Counted from the stretch's first letter, positions 36,790 to 47,393 are shown. The stretch: 64,000 nt of DNA from Gloeobacterales cyanobacterium ES-bin-313 (GCA_014379585.1 JACMLN010000109.1:1-64000), one strand, 5' to 3'. A program made the numbers and translations. Notes: generated by a model from the letters alone, not told the origin.

Positions 36790-37365
36790 CCAGAAGATTG
36801 CAAATAGTACTGCACCGATGGGGCCTGTGTAGGCATGGGTGACATCAAGATTTTGCAAGGAAGAGGCCGCTACCTCGGCAATCACTAAGGCACCTAAGGT
36901 GTAAAGAATCGCCTTCCAGAAAACTTGCGTTTTGCGATACAAAAAGTAAAGTGTCGTTAACAGGCCGATTACGACTGCGTAACTCGTATCTGTCTGTGGT
37001 GTAGAAGCGAGAGCAAGATACAAAAGCCAAATAGCAGCAAAGATCAATCCAGAAATTCCAGCTTCGGACAGATTGATCGGCAACCTCCGCCACCATTGCT
37101 GTGCAGGGCGGGATGTTTGTTGCTGAGTCGGGCGAAGAAGAACAGCGCGTTCGGGATAGCGAATCCGCTCAGGCACTTTGATCTTGCCGTCTTGGCGCAT
37201 CTTGAGGCGCTGCATCAAAATATTGTCGTAAGCAATCTCGACCATTTGCTGTCGCTTATCGTCGGCAGCAAACTCTGTGAGCAGACGGGCACGCGCTTCC
37301 TGTACCTCTTCGAAAGGCGCATCTTCGGTAAGTCCGAGTAGACGGTAGGGATTAGAGTCGCTCAT
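36766..37365 (-). CDS. CPP1-like protein (J-like domain, membrane)
   Basis: The 199-residue protein begins NPYRLLGLTEDAPFEEVQEA, the J-like domain of CPP1-like proteins. It has KIKVPERIRYPER, then three or four hydrophobic helices in the second half. In plants, CPP1 is a chaperone for protochlorophyllide oxidoreductase. Cyanobacterial members are common but little studied. A por gene is in this window at 45.6 kb, not adjacent. Confidence 0.85.
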   Translation of the reverse strand: MSDSNPYRLLGLTEDAPFEEVQEARARLLTEFAADDKRQQMVEIAYDNILMQRLKMRQDGKIKVPERIRYPERAVLLRPTQQQTSRPAQQWWRRLPINLSEAGISGLIFAAIWLLYLALASTPQTDTSYAVVIGLLTTLYFLYRKTQVFWKAILYTLGALVIAEVAASSLQNLDVTHAYTGPIGAVLFAIFWLATILLR

Positions 37366-37481
37366 CGCACAGTCAAGGCTTTAAAGATATATCCCATTAG
37401 GCTATCCTACCCCCTCCTACTTATACAAGTACAAAGGGACAGCTTAACGCTACAATCTCGAAGGATTTGAATCGCGCCACC

Positions 37482-38786
37482 ATGTCCAACACTTTTGCTT
37501 CAAAAACAGCCCAAAAACTGGTCGGAACGATCCAGGTTCCCGGAGACAAATCGATCTCCCATCGTGCTTTGATGCTCGGTGCCCTTGCCCAAGGGGAAAC
37601 GTTGATCGAAGGCTTGTTGCCAGGGGAAGATCCTTGTAGCACTGCGGCCTGTTTACGGCAATTGGGAGCCGAAATTTCTCCCATCGATTCTACTTTGGTG
37701 CGCGTCCGTGGTGTCGGTCTGGGCAATTTCCAAGAGTCCGACGATATTCTCAATGCGGGTAACTCCGGGACGACAATGCGCTTGATGCTCGGCTTGTTGA
37801 GTGCGCAACCGGGGCTTTTTAGTTGTATGACCGGGGATGCTTCATTGCGGTCGCGACCCATGGATCGCGTCTTGAAGCCGCTTGCCGCCATGGGAGCAGA
37901 AATTTGGGGACGGGAGGGAGGACGGCGCGCGCCCCTGGCCATTCGCGGCAAGGCTTTGCGAGCTTTTCATTACCATTCACCGATTGCCAGTGCCCAGGTG
38001 AAGTCTGCGATTCTTCTAGCGGGCTTGTTGATCGACGGGGAAACCAGCGTCACGGAGCCGACACGCTCGCGGGATCATAGCGAACGGATGCTTACGGCGT
38101 TTGGGGCGAAAGTCATTCAGGACGGCTATACAGCTACCATTCAGGGGCCAACACAGCTTCTCGGCCAGCGGGTGATTGTGCCTGGTGATATTTCTTCCGC
38201 AGCTTTTTGGTTGGTGGCGGCTTCGATCGTGCCGGACTCGGAGCTTTATTTACGCAATGTCGGTTTGAATCCGACCCGGACTGGGGTTTTGGATGTGTTG
38301 CTGGAGATGGGTGCAAATATCGCCATTGAAAATCAGCGAGAAACCTGCGGCGAAATCGTTGGGGATCTGCGGGTGCGCAGTGCCGCGCTGAAAGGTTGCA
38401 CGATCGGTGGGGATTTGATTCCGCGCTTGGTCGATGAGATTCCGATCTTGGCGGTGGCGGCCTGTGCAGCCCAAGGCAAAACGGTGATTCGCGACGCGGC
38501 TGAATTGCGGGTGAAAGAGTCGGATCGCCTTGCTGTCGTCGCCCGCGAGCTGGGCAAGTTGGGCGCAGCCATCGAAGAATTTCCGGATGGCCTTAGGATC
38601 CTTGGAGAACAGCCTTTGGCGGGTGCAGAGGTGCAAAGCTACGCGGATCATCGTATCGCCATGAGCTTGACCATTGCTGGTCTGATCGCCCGTGGAACGA
38701 CGACTATCCATGAGCCTGCCTGTGCGACTGTTTCTTACCCCAACTTCTTCGCAGATCTAGAGCGGATTCGTACTGTAAATCTCTGA
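37482..38786 (+). CDS. aroA: 3-phosphoshikimate 1-carboxyvinyltransferase (EPSP synthase)
   Basis: The 434-residue enzyme joins shikimate 3-phosphate and PEP on the way to chorismate. Motifs: [56 protein letters not shown] and KESDRLA. ATG 37482 (MSNTF) is preferred to a start five codons upstream. Chorismate feeds the TrpE found at 17.6 kb. The neighbours are unrelated. Confidence 0.95.
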   Translation: MSNTFASKTAQKLVGTIQVPGDKSISHRALMLGALAQGETLIEGLLPGEDPCSTAACLRQLGAEISPIDSTLVRVRGVGLGNFQESDDILNAGNSGTTMRLMLGLLSAQPGLFSCMTGDASLRSRPMDRVLKPLAAMGAEIWGREGGRRAPLAIRGKALRAFHYHSPIASAQVKSAILLAGLLIDGETSVTEPTRSRDHSERMLTAFGAKVIQDGYTATIQGPTQLLGQRVIVPGDISSAAFWLVAASIVPDSELYLRNVGLNPTRTGVLDVLLEMGANIAIENQRETCGEIVGDLRVRSAALKGCTIGGDLIPRLVDEIPILAVAACAAQGKTVIRDAAELRVKESDRLAVVARELGKLGAAIEEFPDGLRILGEQPLAGAEVQSYADHRIAMSLTIAGLIARGTTTIHEPACATVSYPNFFADLERIRTVNL

Positions 38787-38859
38787 GGGGTTTCCATTTC
38801 TTGATCCTATGCGCTTTTATAATGAGGTACCCCAGAAAACTCCGGCACAAGGAAGAATC

Positions 38860-40908
38860 ATGATTCGGTTTTTTAGCAACCACCCGTTCGCTGCTTGGAC
38901 AACGCGGTTCTTAGCGATTTTGACAGTTTTTGTGCTTGCCCAGCCTGTTGTAGCCCAGCCGGAGTGGTGGTTTCAGCCACCTGTACGCATTGCCCAAGTC
39001 ACTCCCACGATCGTCAGTTTCACCCCACTGAGCGGCCCTGTGGGTCTCTCGGTCACGATTAATGGTACGAGTCTTGGAGCGGTGAATTCAGTCACGTTCA
39101 ACGGGACGAATGCGACGATTACCTCTATCTCTAGCACTCAAATCAGAGCCACAGTTCCAGCAGGCGCGACGACTGGGTTTATTCGAGTCACCACAAGTGG
39201 CGGGAACTTCGACGAAAGTTCTCTGCCTTTTGTTGTAACAGCTGGCGCTCCACAAATTGTCAGCTTTTCGCCGACCAGTGGCCCTGTGGGAACATCAGTC
39301 ACCATTACTGGCGCTAACTTTAACGGCGCAACATCTGTGACTTTTAATGGGACAACTTCTAGCTTCGTCGTCGATAACACAGCCCAAATCCGGGCAACGG
39401 TGCCAAGCGGAGCAACCAGTGGTCAGATCACGGTGACCACGCCTACAGGTTCAGCAACGAGTACCGATACCTATACCGTGACGGCGGCTGGATCTCCAAC
39501 AATCAGCAGTTTCTCGCCTCTAAGTGGCCCCGTTGGTACCCCAGTCGTGATCACGGGTTCTAATTTTACGAGTGCCAGCGCTGTGAACTTCAACGGGACA
39601 ACCGCAGCCTTTACGGTGAACTCCTCCACTCAAATTACGGCAACGGTGCCGAGTGGGGCGACGACAGGAACAATTTCGGTGACGACCAGTGGTGGTACAG
39701 CTACTAGTGCCATCAACTTTACTGTCACTTCTTCAACGCCAACGATCACGAGTTTTTCGCCAACCAGTGGCCCAATCGGTACCCAGGTATTAATTAGCGG
39801 CAACAATTTCACGGGAGCAACTGCGGTCAAATTCAACGGTACGAATGCACCCGCATTCACTGTGAACTCCGACATTCAAATTTCTGTCACGGTACCGAGC
39901 GGAGCAACCACTGGGAAAATTAGCATCGATACTCCCACTGGAACAGCAACAAGCCAAACTGACTTCACAGTGAGCGCGACCGGAGCACCAATTATCACTA
40001 GTTTTTCGCCCCAATCTGGTTCGCCTGCATCGACAGTGACGCTCACAGGCAGTAACTTCACAGGCACGACCCTTGTGCAGTTCAACGGTGTTAGCGCTGG
40101 CTTCACGGTCAACTCTGCAACCCAAATTACCACCACCGTTCCTAATGGATCGACGACAGGGTTAATCTCTGTGACCAATGCCAGCGGAACGGGGACAAGC
40201 CCCGGTAGCTTTGTGGTGACGAACCCGACACCTGGCGTGACAAGCTTCACCCCGACGAGTGGGCCGACAGGTACCTTAGTCACAATTACAGGAAGTAACT
40301 TCACGAACGCTACTGATGTTCTTTTCAATGGTGCGAGTGCAACGAGTTACTCCGTCGTGAATATTACTCAGATTACGGCGACGGTGCCGACGACGGCGAC
40401 GACTGGGCCGATTGGAGTGGTGAACGCAAATGGGACGGGGACGAGTGCAACAAACTTTACTGTGACGGCCAGTAGCACGACAGGACTCAGGTTCTATCCC
40501 GTTTCGCCTTGCCGGATTATTGATACTCGAAACACGGCTACGCCCATTCTGGCACCTGGTGTTCAGAGGAGTTTTGTGGTCAATTCTGGCGGCCCAACCT
40601 TCAACTACAGTTCCCAAGGTGGTAATTCAGCAGGGTGCGGTATCCCAGCCGATGCCAAGGCTGTCTTCTTTAACTTTGTGGCTGTCGGACCAACGAGTCC
40701 TGGAGATCTTCAGGCATGGCAGTTTGGTAGTCCAATTCCCACGGCGAGCGTACTGAACTATGCTGTAGTCACAGGACTGAATATCGCTAACGGGATCATC
40801 TTGCCGGTCTGTAACCCATCGACAGCGAGCTGTACGAGCGACTTGAATGTTCAGGCAAATCAAGGGAGCACTCAGTTGGTTGTGGATGTGGTGGGTTATA
40901 TGAAATAG
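38860..40908 (+). CDS. Secreted protein with six IPT/TIG domains
   Basis: The 682-residue protein has a signal peptide (FLAILTVFVLAQPVVAQ), then six tandem IPT/TIG domains. Each opens like SFSPTSGPVGTSVTITG and has a VTFNGT and an ITATVPSGATTG turn; they span about residues 48-545. A C-terminal domain of about 130 residues has FYPVSPCRIIDTR and QLVVDVVGYMK and is seen at the end of other surface proteins. The likely role is adhesion or binding. The start 38860 has GGAAG upstream. Confidence 0.85.
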   Translation: MIRFFSNHPFAAWTTRFLAILTVFVLAQPVVAQPEWWFQPPVRIAQVTPTIVSFTPLSGPVGLSVTINGTSLGAVNSVTFNGTNATITSISSTQIRATVPAGATTGFIRVTTSGGNFDESSLPFVVTAGAPQIVSFSPTSGPVGTSVTITGANFNGATSVTFNGTTSSFVVDNTAQIRATVPSGATSGQITVTTPTGSATSTDTYTVTAAGSPTISSFSPLSGPVGTPVVITGSNFTSASAVNFNGTTAAFTVNSSTQITATVPSGATTGTISVTTSGGTATSAINFTVTSSTPTITSFSPTSGPIGTQVLISGNNFTGATAVKFNGTNAPAFTVNSDIQISVTVPSGATTGKISIDTPTGTATSQTDFTVSATGAPIITSFSPQSGSPASTVTLTGSNFTGTTLVQFNGVSAGFTVNSATQITTTVPNGSTTGLISVTNASGTGTSPGSFVVTNPTPGVTSFTPTSGPTGTLVTITGSNFTNATDVLFNGASATSYSVVNITQITATVPTTATTGPIGVVNANGTGTSATNFTVTASSTTGLRFYPVSPCRIIDTRNTATPILAPGVQRSFVVNSGGPTFNYSSQGGNSAGCGIPADAKAVFFNFVAVGPTSPGDLQAWQFGSPIPTASVLNYAVVTGLNIANGIILPVCNPSTASCTSDLNVQANQGSTQLVVDVVGYMK

Positions 40909-41229
40909 TTGGTGGGTGGGAAAAAGATGGCGAACGGCACCAAAGGGCAGGGGCAGGCCCCGCCCTCTGGACTCCCGCCCCCGTGGGGGACAGAAGCCTG
41001 TCCCCCACACCCCCTTGGCAACTTTAGTGGCTTGATACTGAGTGATACTCGGTTGCGCAGCCCTCTTCCCACGTTGCGGGCGGGTGCGCAACCACCACAG
41101 TCTGCGGACTGGTGGCACGGTAGGTATGACGCTGCGCGTCCCAGGCTCATGGCGCGACCCGTGGTGGTGCGGAATTGGAGGGGGATCGGGAGAGGTTTGG
41201 GCTTCCGATGGGAGGCGCATTGGGTTTTG
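40909..41229 (-). repeat. Dispersed structured repeat, copy C (reverse, with insertion)
   Basis: On the minus strand it runs from AAAACCCAATGCGCCTCCC to GTTCGCCATCTTTTTCCCACC. The hairpin GTGGGGGACAG/CTGTCCCCCAC (40983-41008) is perfect over 11 bp. About 100 bases absent from copies A, B and D lie in the middle. It fills most of the gap after the IPT/TIG gene. Open frames across it are not protein-like. Confidence 0.8.
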
Positions 41230-41273
41230 CCTTAGCTACTCATTGCGATGAGGAATTGGTATGAGTGGCTTGT

Positions 41274-42872
41274 CTAGAGAGTTTCTGCTTCAGCCGGTAG
41301 TTCCTTGAGAATCTTGAAGCGCACATGGTTGATGGACAGATCGGAGAGGGAATAGCCCCGAACATTGGTCTCTTCAAAGTTGATGCCTTTGCCGACCTCG
41401 ACGTGTCCCCAGGGCAATCCTAGGAAGAAGCGTTGGGAGTAGGGGCGTTGACCGGGATCGTCGGCGCTCGACTCGCAGGGTACCCAGCCGTAGCCCGCCA
41501 GATAGAATTCGATCCAAACGTGGTTGTAGCGCGGTTCGAGGGGTGTGCCAAAGCCACCAAGATGTTCGGGACACTTGTAGCGACCGACAGTGCGGCAAGG
41601 AATACCTGTAAGACGCGCTAAGGCGAGCATCACTCCGACGTACTCCCCACAAGAACCCTTGCCGCGTAGGAGCACTGTGTCGGGGGAGGAGATCGAATTG
41701 ACGACTTGGTAGTCGAGCTTGTCGTAGACAAATTCTCGAATCGCCAGCATTTGCTCCAAGGGATTGGTCAAGTCACCAACAGCGTCGTAGGTGGCTTCGC
41801 GCACACGGCGCGTATCCATGGCCAAATCGTCGTCGTCGATCAAGTATTGCGCTTTGATCGCTTCCGGAATTTCTAAATTGAGATCGAGATCATCTGGAGC
41901 AATCTGGTACTTGATGCCGTGTACTTCGATCACAGCGCGCCAACCAAACACCTGGATTTCTCCTTCGGCAAGAGCATCGAAGGAAAAGACTGCGACGCGC
42001 TGACCCTCAATGAGTACTTCGCGGAAAGGGGCACCGATCGCTTCTACTTCCACCAGTTTTTGGCGTGGTGTATCAGCAGGCAGGGCGATGCGCCATTCGA
42101 CATTTTCTAAGGCAACACTCTCTCGCCCAGCTGTCTCCTCGCAGTAGGTCATCTCGATCAAGTAACCGTTCGAGAGGGTGTAGGGAACATCGGGCTTGGT
42201 GATGAACTTCAAGCGATGAATAAAAGTCTTGCCCCGTGTTTCGATCGACTGTCGGTTGTAGCGATTGGGATCTTCTTCGATAAAGTCTTCTTCCTGGGAG
42301 TAGGACACATAAAGGCACGTTCCAGCGAAGACCAGTCCCTTAGGTTTTGCGTAGGGAGTCAAAATGTTAAAACGTACTCTGCCAGTTTCAGGATCGAGGC
42401 AGTAGACCGTCTGCTCAACGCTGTCGCAGACCCAAAGCGAGCCAGAATCGAAAGTCAAATTCTCCTCGCCAATTCCCGGTGCATCGAGGATGCGTTTGCG
42501 TTCGCCTGTGGTTCGGTCGTAGACAAATATGAATTGGGAGCGCTGACAGGAAACAAAAATCTCTGTGTCGCTCAGAGCCAAACCCTCAGCCAAATAGTCG
42601 AGTTCGATGGCAGTTTCGAGGACATAACTTTGCGGCGCGGCGCGGAGAATCCTGTCCTCGCGCAATGCCCACACTTCGCCGCTTTGCAAACTTAAGCCTG
42701 TGACATCGAGCCACTGATCGACGGCAGGGCCATTGCTGATCGCTGTTTGCTCATTGTTGACATCGATCTTAAGTAAGTAGCCTGTGCGTGGATCGACAGC
42801 GAGCAAATGATCACCTGTCCAAGCAAGGCCGTGGAGACTAGAGACGATCAGTGGATAGAGCAGTTCGCGCAT
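41274..42872 (-). CDS. Transglutaminase-like protein with N-terminal propeller-like region
   Basis: The 532-residue protein has repeated propeller-type segments in its first 200 residues (LAWTGDHLLAVDPRTGYL, EIFVSCQRSQFIFVYDRTTGE). A beta domain follows, and then a transglutaminase core at about residues 375-500: GKGSCGEYVGVMLALARLTG with the nucleophilic Cys, NHVWIEFYL with the His, and GWVPCESSADD with the Asp. Such bacterial domains are proteases or cross-linking enzymes. No signal peptide is seen. Confidence 0.82.
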   Translation of the reverse strand: MRELLYPLIVSSLHGLAWTGDHLLAVDPRTGYLLKIDVNNEQTAISNGPAVDQWLDVTGLSLQSGEVWALREDRILRAAPQSYVLETAIELDYLAEGLALSDTEIFVSCQRSQFIFVYDRTTGERKRILDAPGIGEENLTFDSGSLWVCDSVEQTVYCLDPETGRVRFNILTPYAKPKGLVFAGTCLYVSYSQEEDFIEEDPNRYNRQSIETRGKTFIHRLKFITKPDVPYTLSNGYLIEMTYCEETAGRESVALENVEWRIALPADTPRQKLVEVEAIGAPFREVLIEGQRVAVFSFDALAEGEIQVFGWRAVIEVHGIKYQIAPDDLDLNLEIPEAIKAQYLIDDDDLAMDTRRVREATYDAVGDLTNPLEQMLAIREFVYDKLDYQVVNSISSPDTVLLRGKGSCGEYVGVMLALARLTGIPCRTVGRYKCPEHLGGFGTPLEPRYNHVWIEFYLAGYGWVPCESSADDPGQRPYSQRFFLGLPWGHVEVGKGINFEETNVRGYSLSDLSINHVRFKILKELPAEAETL

Positions 42873-42893
42873 GGTGAATGATCAGTGGGTTTA

Positions 42894-42911
42894 GGGGCAG
42901 TGTACTGCCCC
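42894..42911. repeat. Palindrome related to the 20-bp family
   Basis: GGGGCAGT and ACTGCCCC flank GT, preceded by TTTA. The outer GGGGC/GCCCC matches the P1-P3 palindromes but the centre differs. Like P1 it sits 18 bp beyond a stop codon, here of the CHRD gene. Confidence 0.5.
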
Positions 42912-42929
42912 CACTGGCGATAGGGAAGA

Positions 42930-43370
42930 TTACTTCATTACTTTCGCCAATTGGCCGCGCAGTGCACCATCTTTATATGTCGCACTGTGGGCGTTGAAGT
43001 AGTAATTTTCGGGGTTAGCAATCATCTTGCTGATCAACGCTTTATCCGCATCGACACAGGTCTTTCCCATGGCAGAGGTGGGCAAGGTCAGAGGTAGAAC
43101 GACTTTGCCAGCAACCCCCACGGCTCCGGCATGAATATGTGCTGCGGTGAGGGTTTCTGAGGTATCAAGGGAGACGTTGTAACAGACCTTTCCAAGGTCT
43201 GCATCCGCTTTCAAGATCATTACACCGACAGCTTTCACATCACCAGGCCCAGGAACTTCTTGAGCACCGGTGGCAGTGGTCATTAGGGCTATTTCTTCCG
43301 CTTGGGCAGGTAGGCATAGGGCTGATAGAGCGATCAGACCAAAACACAGGGACTTTGCATTGTTGCGCAT
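42930..43370 (-). CDS. Secreted CHRD-domain protein
   Basis: The 146-residue protein has a signal peptide (ALSALCLPAQA) and one CHRD domain: TGAQEVPGPGDVKAVGVMIL, AAHIHAGAVGVAG, and the end YYFNAHSATYKDGALRGQL. CHRD domains occur in chordin and many bacterial secreted proteins; the ligand is unknown. Two cysteines may pair. It is 85 bp downstream of an S9 peptidase gene on the same strand. Confidence 0.88.
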   Translation of the reverse strand: MRNNAKSLCFGLIALSALCLPAQAEEIALMTTATGAQEVPGPGDVKAVGVMILKADADLGKVCYNVSLDTSETLTAAHIHAGAVGVAGKVVLPLTLPTSAMGKTCVDADKALISKMIANPENYYFNAHSATYKDGALRGQLAKVMK

Positions 43371-43455
43371 AATATTCTCTGATTACGTCCAAATAATACT
43401 ATGAGGGAAGATATGTATAGCTCACATCTTCCCGAAGGCGCATTGACACTCTGTC

Positions 43456-45576
43456 TTACTTGGTATTTTCGATGTCGTAGTCTTTGATCGGTTTGCCGAG
43501 CAGGTACTTGTCGAACCAACCGAGAATATGTTGCAGACGCTCGATGCGGTGCTGAGGCTGACCAGAGCGGGAAAGATCATGGGTTTCACCAGGAAAGCGA
43601 ACCATCACGGTTGGTCGCTTGAGGTATTTCAGAGCGCGAAACATCTGTTCTCCTCCGGTGGCTGCTGGTGTGCGCAGGTCTTCGTCGCCTTCGACGAGCA
43701 TCAGGGGTGTCTTGACGCGCTCGATAAAGGTTATTGGGGAACGCGCCTTGAAGTCTGCTTCCTCTTTCCAGGGCGCACCACGAAACCAGAAAGGTGTGAA
43801 CAGATTAAAGTCGGCTGAGTACCAAAAGCCTTCCCAATCGGCAATCGAACGTTGAGAAACGGCAGCTTTGAACCGCTCTGTCTGGGTAACAGTCCAGTTG
43901 GTCAACAACCCGCCGCCACTACCACCCGTTACCCCAAGTTTTTCGGCATCGACATAGCCCTGGTTGATGACGTAATCCACACCTGCCATCAGATCTTTGT
44001 AGTCGTCCCCTGGAAATTTGTACTGAATGATATTGGCAAAATCTTGGCCATAGCTTGTACTTCCGCGTGGGTTGGGATAGAGCACCACATAGCCCCGTGC
44101 AGCCATCCACTGCATCTCATGAAAAAAGTTGTAGCCGTAAGCGGCGTGGGGGCCACCGTGAATATTCAAGATCAGGGGATATTTCTGTTTGGGATCGAAA
44201 TTGGGCGGTTTTTGCACCCACGCCTGAATCAGCTTGCCATCGAAACTTGGATATTCGATTACTTCTGGTTCGCTCAATTGCAGCTTTTCAAAAAGTGCAT
44301 CGTTGGCACGGGTAAGGCGTATTGGCTCACTTTGCCCAGAGATCAAGAACAGATCCCCAAGCAGTGTCGGTTTCGAGATCAAAGCAGCAATCTTCGTCGT
44401 GCCTGGTGTTCCTGTATAGGCAATAATTTCTTGCTGCCCCTCTGTAAAAGCTGTCACTGCGCCAGTTTCTGCGTCGAATCGTCGCAGGTTGGCCTTCCCA
44501 CGTTCAGCAGTGTTGACAATCAAAAAACGACTATCAGCACTCCAGAGTGAGACAGTGGAACCACCACCACCACGGGGAGGATGCTGGTCACTAATAATCC
44601 CGCCGCCGATGTCGTAGTCATATTTCGTTGTCAGGTTGCGAGGAATTGAGCCAGGAGTCAATTCAGTGACGAAAAGATCCGGTTGGTTGTAAGAGCGGGT
44701 TGATTCGGTATTTGGAAAACCGACAAATGCGATGCGGCGGCCATCAGGACTGAGGGAGAGATCCGCAATCCCGCCATTGATACTGGCAATAGGCTTGATA
44801 GAACCGCCAGTACTTGGCACTGCATAGATATCGTCGTCGCCAGATAAGTAAGATGGCTGAGGACGGCGATCAGAAACAAAGAAAATCTGGCTACTATCTG
44901 CAGACCAAACTGGCTCGCCTTCATCGTAAATACCGCTCGTCAACTGCTTCGGTGTCTGGCCGACGCTGACACTCCAGAGATGATCATGGTGTTTTTGATC
45001 AAGATACCCACTGCCATTTTGACGATAGATACTGTCAGTAATCACCTGCACATCGCTCTTTTCTTCTTCATCTTTTTTCTCTTTCTTCTCCATCTCTTCG
45101 GGCAGGGTGGAGGAGATAAAAACCAATTTTTTGCTATCGGGGGACCAACGGGGGGAACTTGCCCCTTCGGAAAGATCCGTCAAGGCTTGAGGCTCACCAC
45201 CGTTGAGGGGCAGCACATAGATCTGTGGTTTCCCTGGCTTGTTATTTTTTTCGACTGAACGGACAAAGGCAATCTGTCGCCCATCGGGAGACCAAAGGGG
45301 CCTACTATCCCGTGTTCCTTGGGTAAGGGGACGCGCCTCTCCTCCACTAGTTGGCACCATCCACAGAGAAGTCAGATACTTTTTCTTGTTTTTCGGATCG
45401 ACAACGACTTTCGTGTAGGCAACTTGGGAGCCATCTGGGGAGAGCTGCGGGTCGCTCACCCAGGTAAAAGCCAGTAAATCTTGTTCGCTAATCAGCCGCT
45501 TCGGTTGAGCCTGAAGCGGAAACTGGGGTAGAAGCAGCAATAGCGCCACGAAGCCAACCCTAAGCCCTCTATGCAT
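43456..45576 (-). CDS. Secreted S9 prolyl-oligopeptidase-family peptidase (second copy)
   Basis: The 706-residue protein has a signal peptide (FVALLLLLPQFPLQA), a WD40-like propeller with SPDG turns, a charged insert near residues 170-185, and a catalytic domain with VTGGSGGGLLTNW as the nucleophile elbow. DEDLRTPA and GETHDLSRSG supply Asp and His. It shares the domain layout of the 20.1-kb peptidase but is clearly diverged. ATG 45576 starts the signal peptide. Confidence 0.88.
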   Translation of the reverse strand: MHRGLRVGFVALLLLLPQFPLQAQPKRLISEQDLLAFTWVSDPQLSPDGSQVAYTKVVVDPKNKKKYLTSLWMVPTSGGEARPLTQGTRDSRPLWSPDGRQIAFVRSVEKNNKPGKPQIYVLPLNGGEPQALTDLSEGASSPRWSPDSKKLVFISSTLPEEMEKKEKKDEEEKSDVQVITDSIYRQNGSGYLDQKHHDHLWSVSVGQTPKQLTSGIYDEGEPVWSADSSQIFFVSDRRPQPSYLSGDDDIYAVPSTGGSIKPIASINGGIADLSLSPDGRRIAFVGFPNTESTRSYNQPDLFVTELTPGSIPRNLTTKYDYDIGGGIISDQHPPRGGGGSTVSLWSADSRFLIVNTAERGKANLRRFDAETGAVTAFTEGQQEIIAYTGTPGTTKIAALISKPTLLGDLFLISGQSEPIRLTRANDALFEKLQLSEPEVIEYPSFDGKLIQAWVQKPPNFDPKQKYPLILNIHGGPHAAYGYNFFHEMQWMAARGYVVLYPNPRGSTSYGQDFANIIQYKFPGDDYKDLMAGVDYVINQGYVDAEKLGVTGGSGGGLLTNWTVTQTERFKAAVSQRSIADWEGFWYSADFNLFTPFWFRGAPWKEEADFKARSPITFIERVKTPLMLVEGDEDLRTPAATGGEQMFRALKYLKRPTVMVRFPGETHDLSRSGQPQHRIERLQHILGWFDKYLLGKPIKDYDIENTK

Positions 45577-45624
45577 TCCCAAACCCTCAACAACTCTGAC
45601 CAAGCCTACCGCAGTTGCAACCTC

Positions 45625-46587
45625 TTAGAGCCCAACAAGTTTCATACTGAGATCCCAAAGGCGTTGGGCTTTGTCGTCATCCTCGGCCTCCGTTGAAACG
45701 TCTTCGGCGTAGGGTTGGCCATTTTTCTTTTGGCGATTGCCCCAACTCCAATAGACACCAGACTGCGCGAGGGCGGGATCGACGACGACTTGAGCCACTC
45801 TTTCGCCTGAGAGTTCTTCGGAAACGAATCCACCTGTGACGTACTTTTGGAAAAAGGGAAAGACAACTTGAAAAAGGCGCGGCGATTCGCGAAATAAACC
45901 CGATGTGGCAACACAGCCGGGATATAGGGAACTAAAAACAATCCTAGAAGTTTTGTGGTAGCGCCTGTGCAATTCCCGCATGGTGAGGAGATTGCAGACT
46001 TTGCTGTCTTTGTAGGCTTTGACGGGATTGAAAGCTTTGCCGTCGATCATGGTCCAAGAGTCTTTGAAGCCCTCTGCCAATCCTTTGAGATCCCCAAGGT
46101 CGGGGCGCGGCGGAATCGCTCCCCCAATTGCTTTCGGGTTGTGGGTGATCGTGCCCAAGATGACCAATCGGGGATCCGACGACTTCGACTGCGCCAAATC
46201 TTCAAGCAAAAGATTGCACAGCAAGAAATGTCCGAGATGATTAGTCCCTACACTCAACTCAAAACCGTCGAGTGTACGCCTCGGCTCAGGTGACGTGGGT
46301 GTATAGACAGCCGCATTGCAGACAAGAGCATCTAGAGGGCGGCCAGTCGATCTAAAGCTTTTCACAAACTGGCGAACACTTTCGAGACTTGCCAAGTCAA
46401 TATGCAAGATGGTGTAGCTGTCCTCCGCCATATTCACAGATTGAGCCGCATTTCTGGCCTTTGCCAAATCTCGGCAGGCCATCACTACATGCCATCTTCC
46501 TGTATCGCTCAGTGCTTTCGCCGCTTGCAGGCCGACTCCTGAGGAAGCCCCTGTGATCACAGCCGTTAATTGATTTATCTCGTTCAT
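45625..46587 (-). CDS. por: Light-dependent protochlorophyllide reductase
   Basis: The 320-residue short-chain dehydrogenase reduces protochlorophyllide to chlorophyllide with NADPH and light. It has the nucleotide motif [34 protein letters not shown] and the catalytic Tyr/Lys in AYKDSKVCN. Also present are the POR-specific [15 protein letters not shown] and [23 protein letters not shown]. The start is ATG 46587. Its presence is a strong sign of a cyanobacterium. Confidence 0.93.
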   Translation of the reverse strand: MNEINQLTAVITGASSGVGLQAAKALSDTGRWHVVMACRDLAKARNAAQSVNMAEDSYTILHIDLASLESVRQFVKSFRSTGRPLDALVCNAAVYTPTSPEPRRTLDGFELSVGTNHLGHFLLCNLLLEDLAQSKSSDPRLVILGTITHNPKAIGGAIPPRPDLGDLKGLAEGFKDSWTMIDGKAFNPVKAYKDSKVCNLLTMRELHRRYHKTSRIVFSSLYPGCVATSGLFRESPRLFQVVFPFFQKYVTGGFVSEELSGERVAQVVVDPALAQSGVYWSWGNRQKKNGQPYAEDVSTEAEDDDKAQRLWDLSMKLVGL

Positions 46588-46754
46588 CGCGCTTTTTAAT
46601 CCTTGCAAGCATTCGTACCACTCACCATAAACCTGAGTTCAACGCATATCATCTTTATTTATAAAAAGTGATCGTTTCCAGGCTCAAGACAACAAGCAAG
46701 CCTGTGATTTACTGACTATTGAACCCCGGCTTTTGGGTTCGACTGCCTTTCAAA

Positions 46755-47393
46755 TCACTGGATCCAGCCTTCTCGTAGAGCACGCACTGCTGCCTGCACA
46801 CGATCATTTACGCCCAGTTTGGCAATGATATTACTTACATGAATGCGCACGGTTCCTGGCGAAATATACAGTTCCCCGCCGATCTGCTGGTTACTCAGAC
46901 CCTCAGCGACGAGGCGCAGAACATCCATTTCTCGATCTGATAGGGGATTGTCGCTTCCTGCATTGCTAATCCGACCGAGGTCGCGCAGGACGCGATCTGC
47001 CACTTCTGGATCGAGCCAAGCCGCCCCATCCCCAACGGCTCGAATCGCCGATAGCAGGCGTTCGGGATTGTTGGCAGTTCCCTTCAAACAGTAGCCATCG
47101 GCTCCTGCTTCAAGAGCACCAAAGACGCTTTCGTCCTCTTCGTGGGATGTGAGGGCTAAAATTCGCATCTGCGGAAATTCTTGTTTGAGGGTGCGGGTGA
47201 CTTCAATGCCACTTACCACAGGCAAACCGAGATCCATCAAAATTAAATCGGGTTGCAGGCGGCGAGCGATGGTCAGGGCTTCTTCGCCGTCGCGGGCTTC
47301 GCCGATGACTTCGAGATCTTCGGCGCCCCTAAGCACTTGGCGTAGGCCAATGCGCATCAATTTATGGTCTTCAACGATCATGACAGTGGTCAC
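46755..47393 (-). CDS. NarL/FixJ-type response regulator
   Basis: The 212-residue regulator has a receiver domain with phospho-acceptor Asp54 (LILMDLGLP) and a LuxR-type helix-turn-helix at about residues 147-205 (LSDREMDVLRLVAEGLSNQQI). It starts within the last codons of the histidine kinase gene (4-bp overlap), so the two surely act together. Target genes are unknown. Confidence 0.93.
   Translation of the reverse strand: MTTVMIVEDHKLMRIGLRQVLRGAEDLEVIGEARDGEEALTIARRLQPDLILMDLGLPVVSGIEVTRTLKQEFPQMRILALTSHEEDESVFGALEAGADGYCLKGTANNPERLLSAIRAVGDGAAWLDPEVADRVLRDLGRISNAGSDNPLSDREMDVLRLVAEGLSNQQIGGELYISPGTVRIHVSNIIAKLGVNDRVQAAVRALREGWIQ

Noticed and set aside
40627-41220. Long minus-strand open frame over repeat copy C
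   Set aside because: It crosses the end of the IPT/TIG gene and a non-coding repeat; its length reflects GC-rich repeat sequence.
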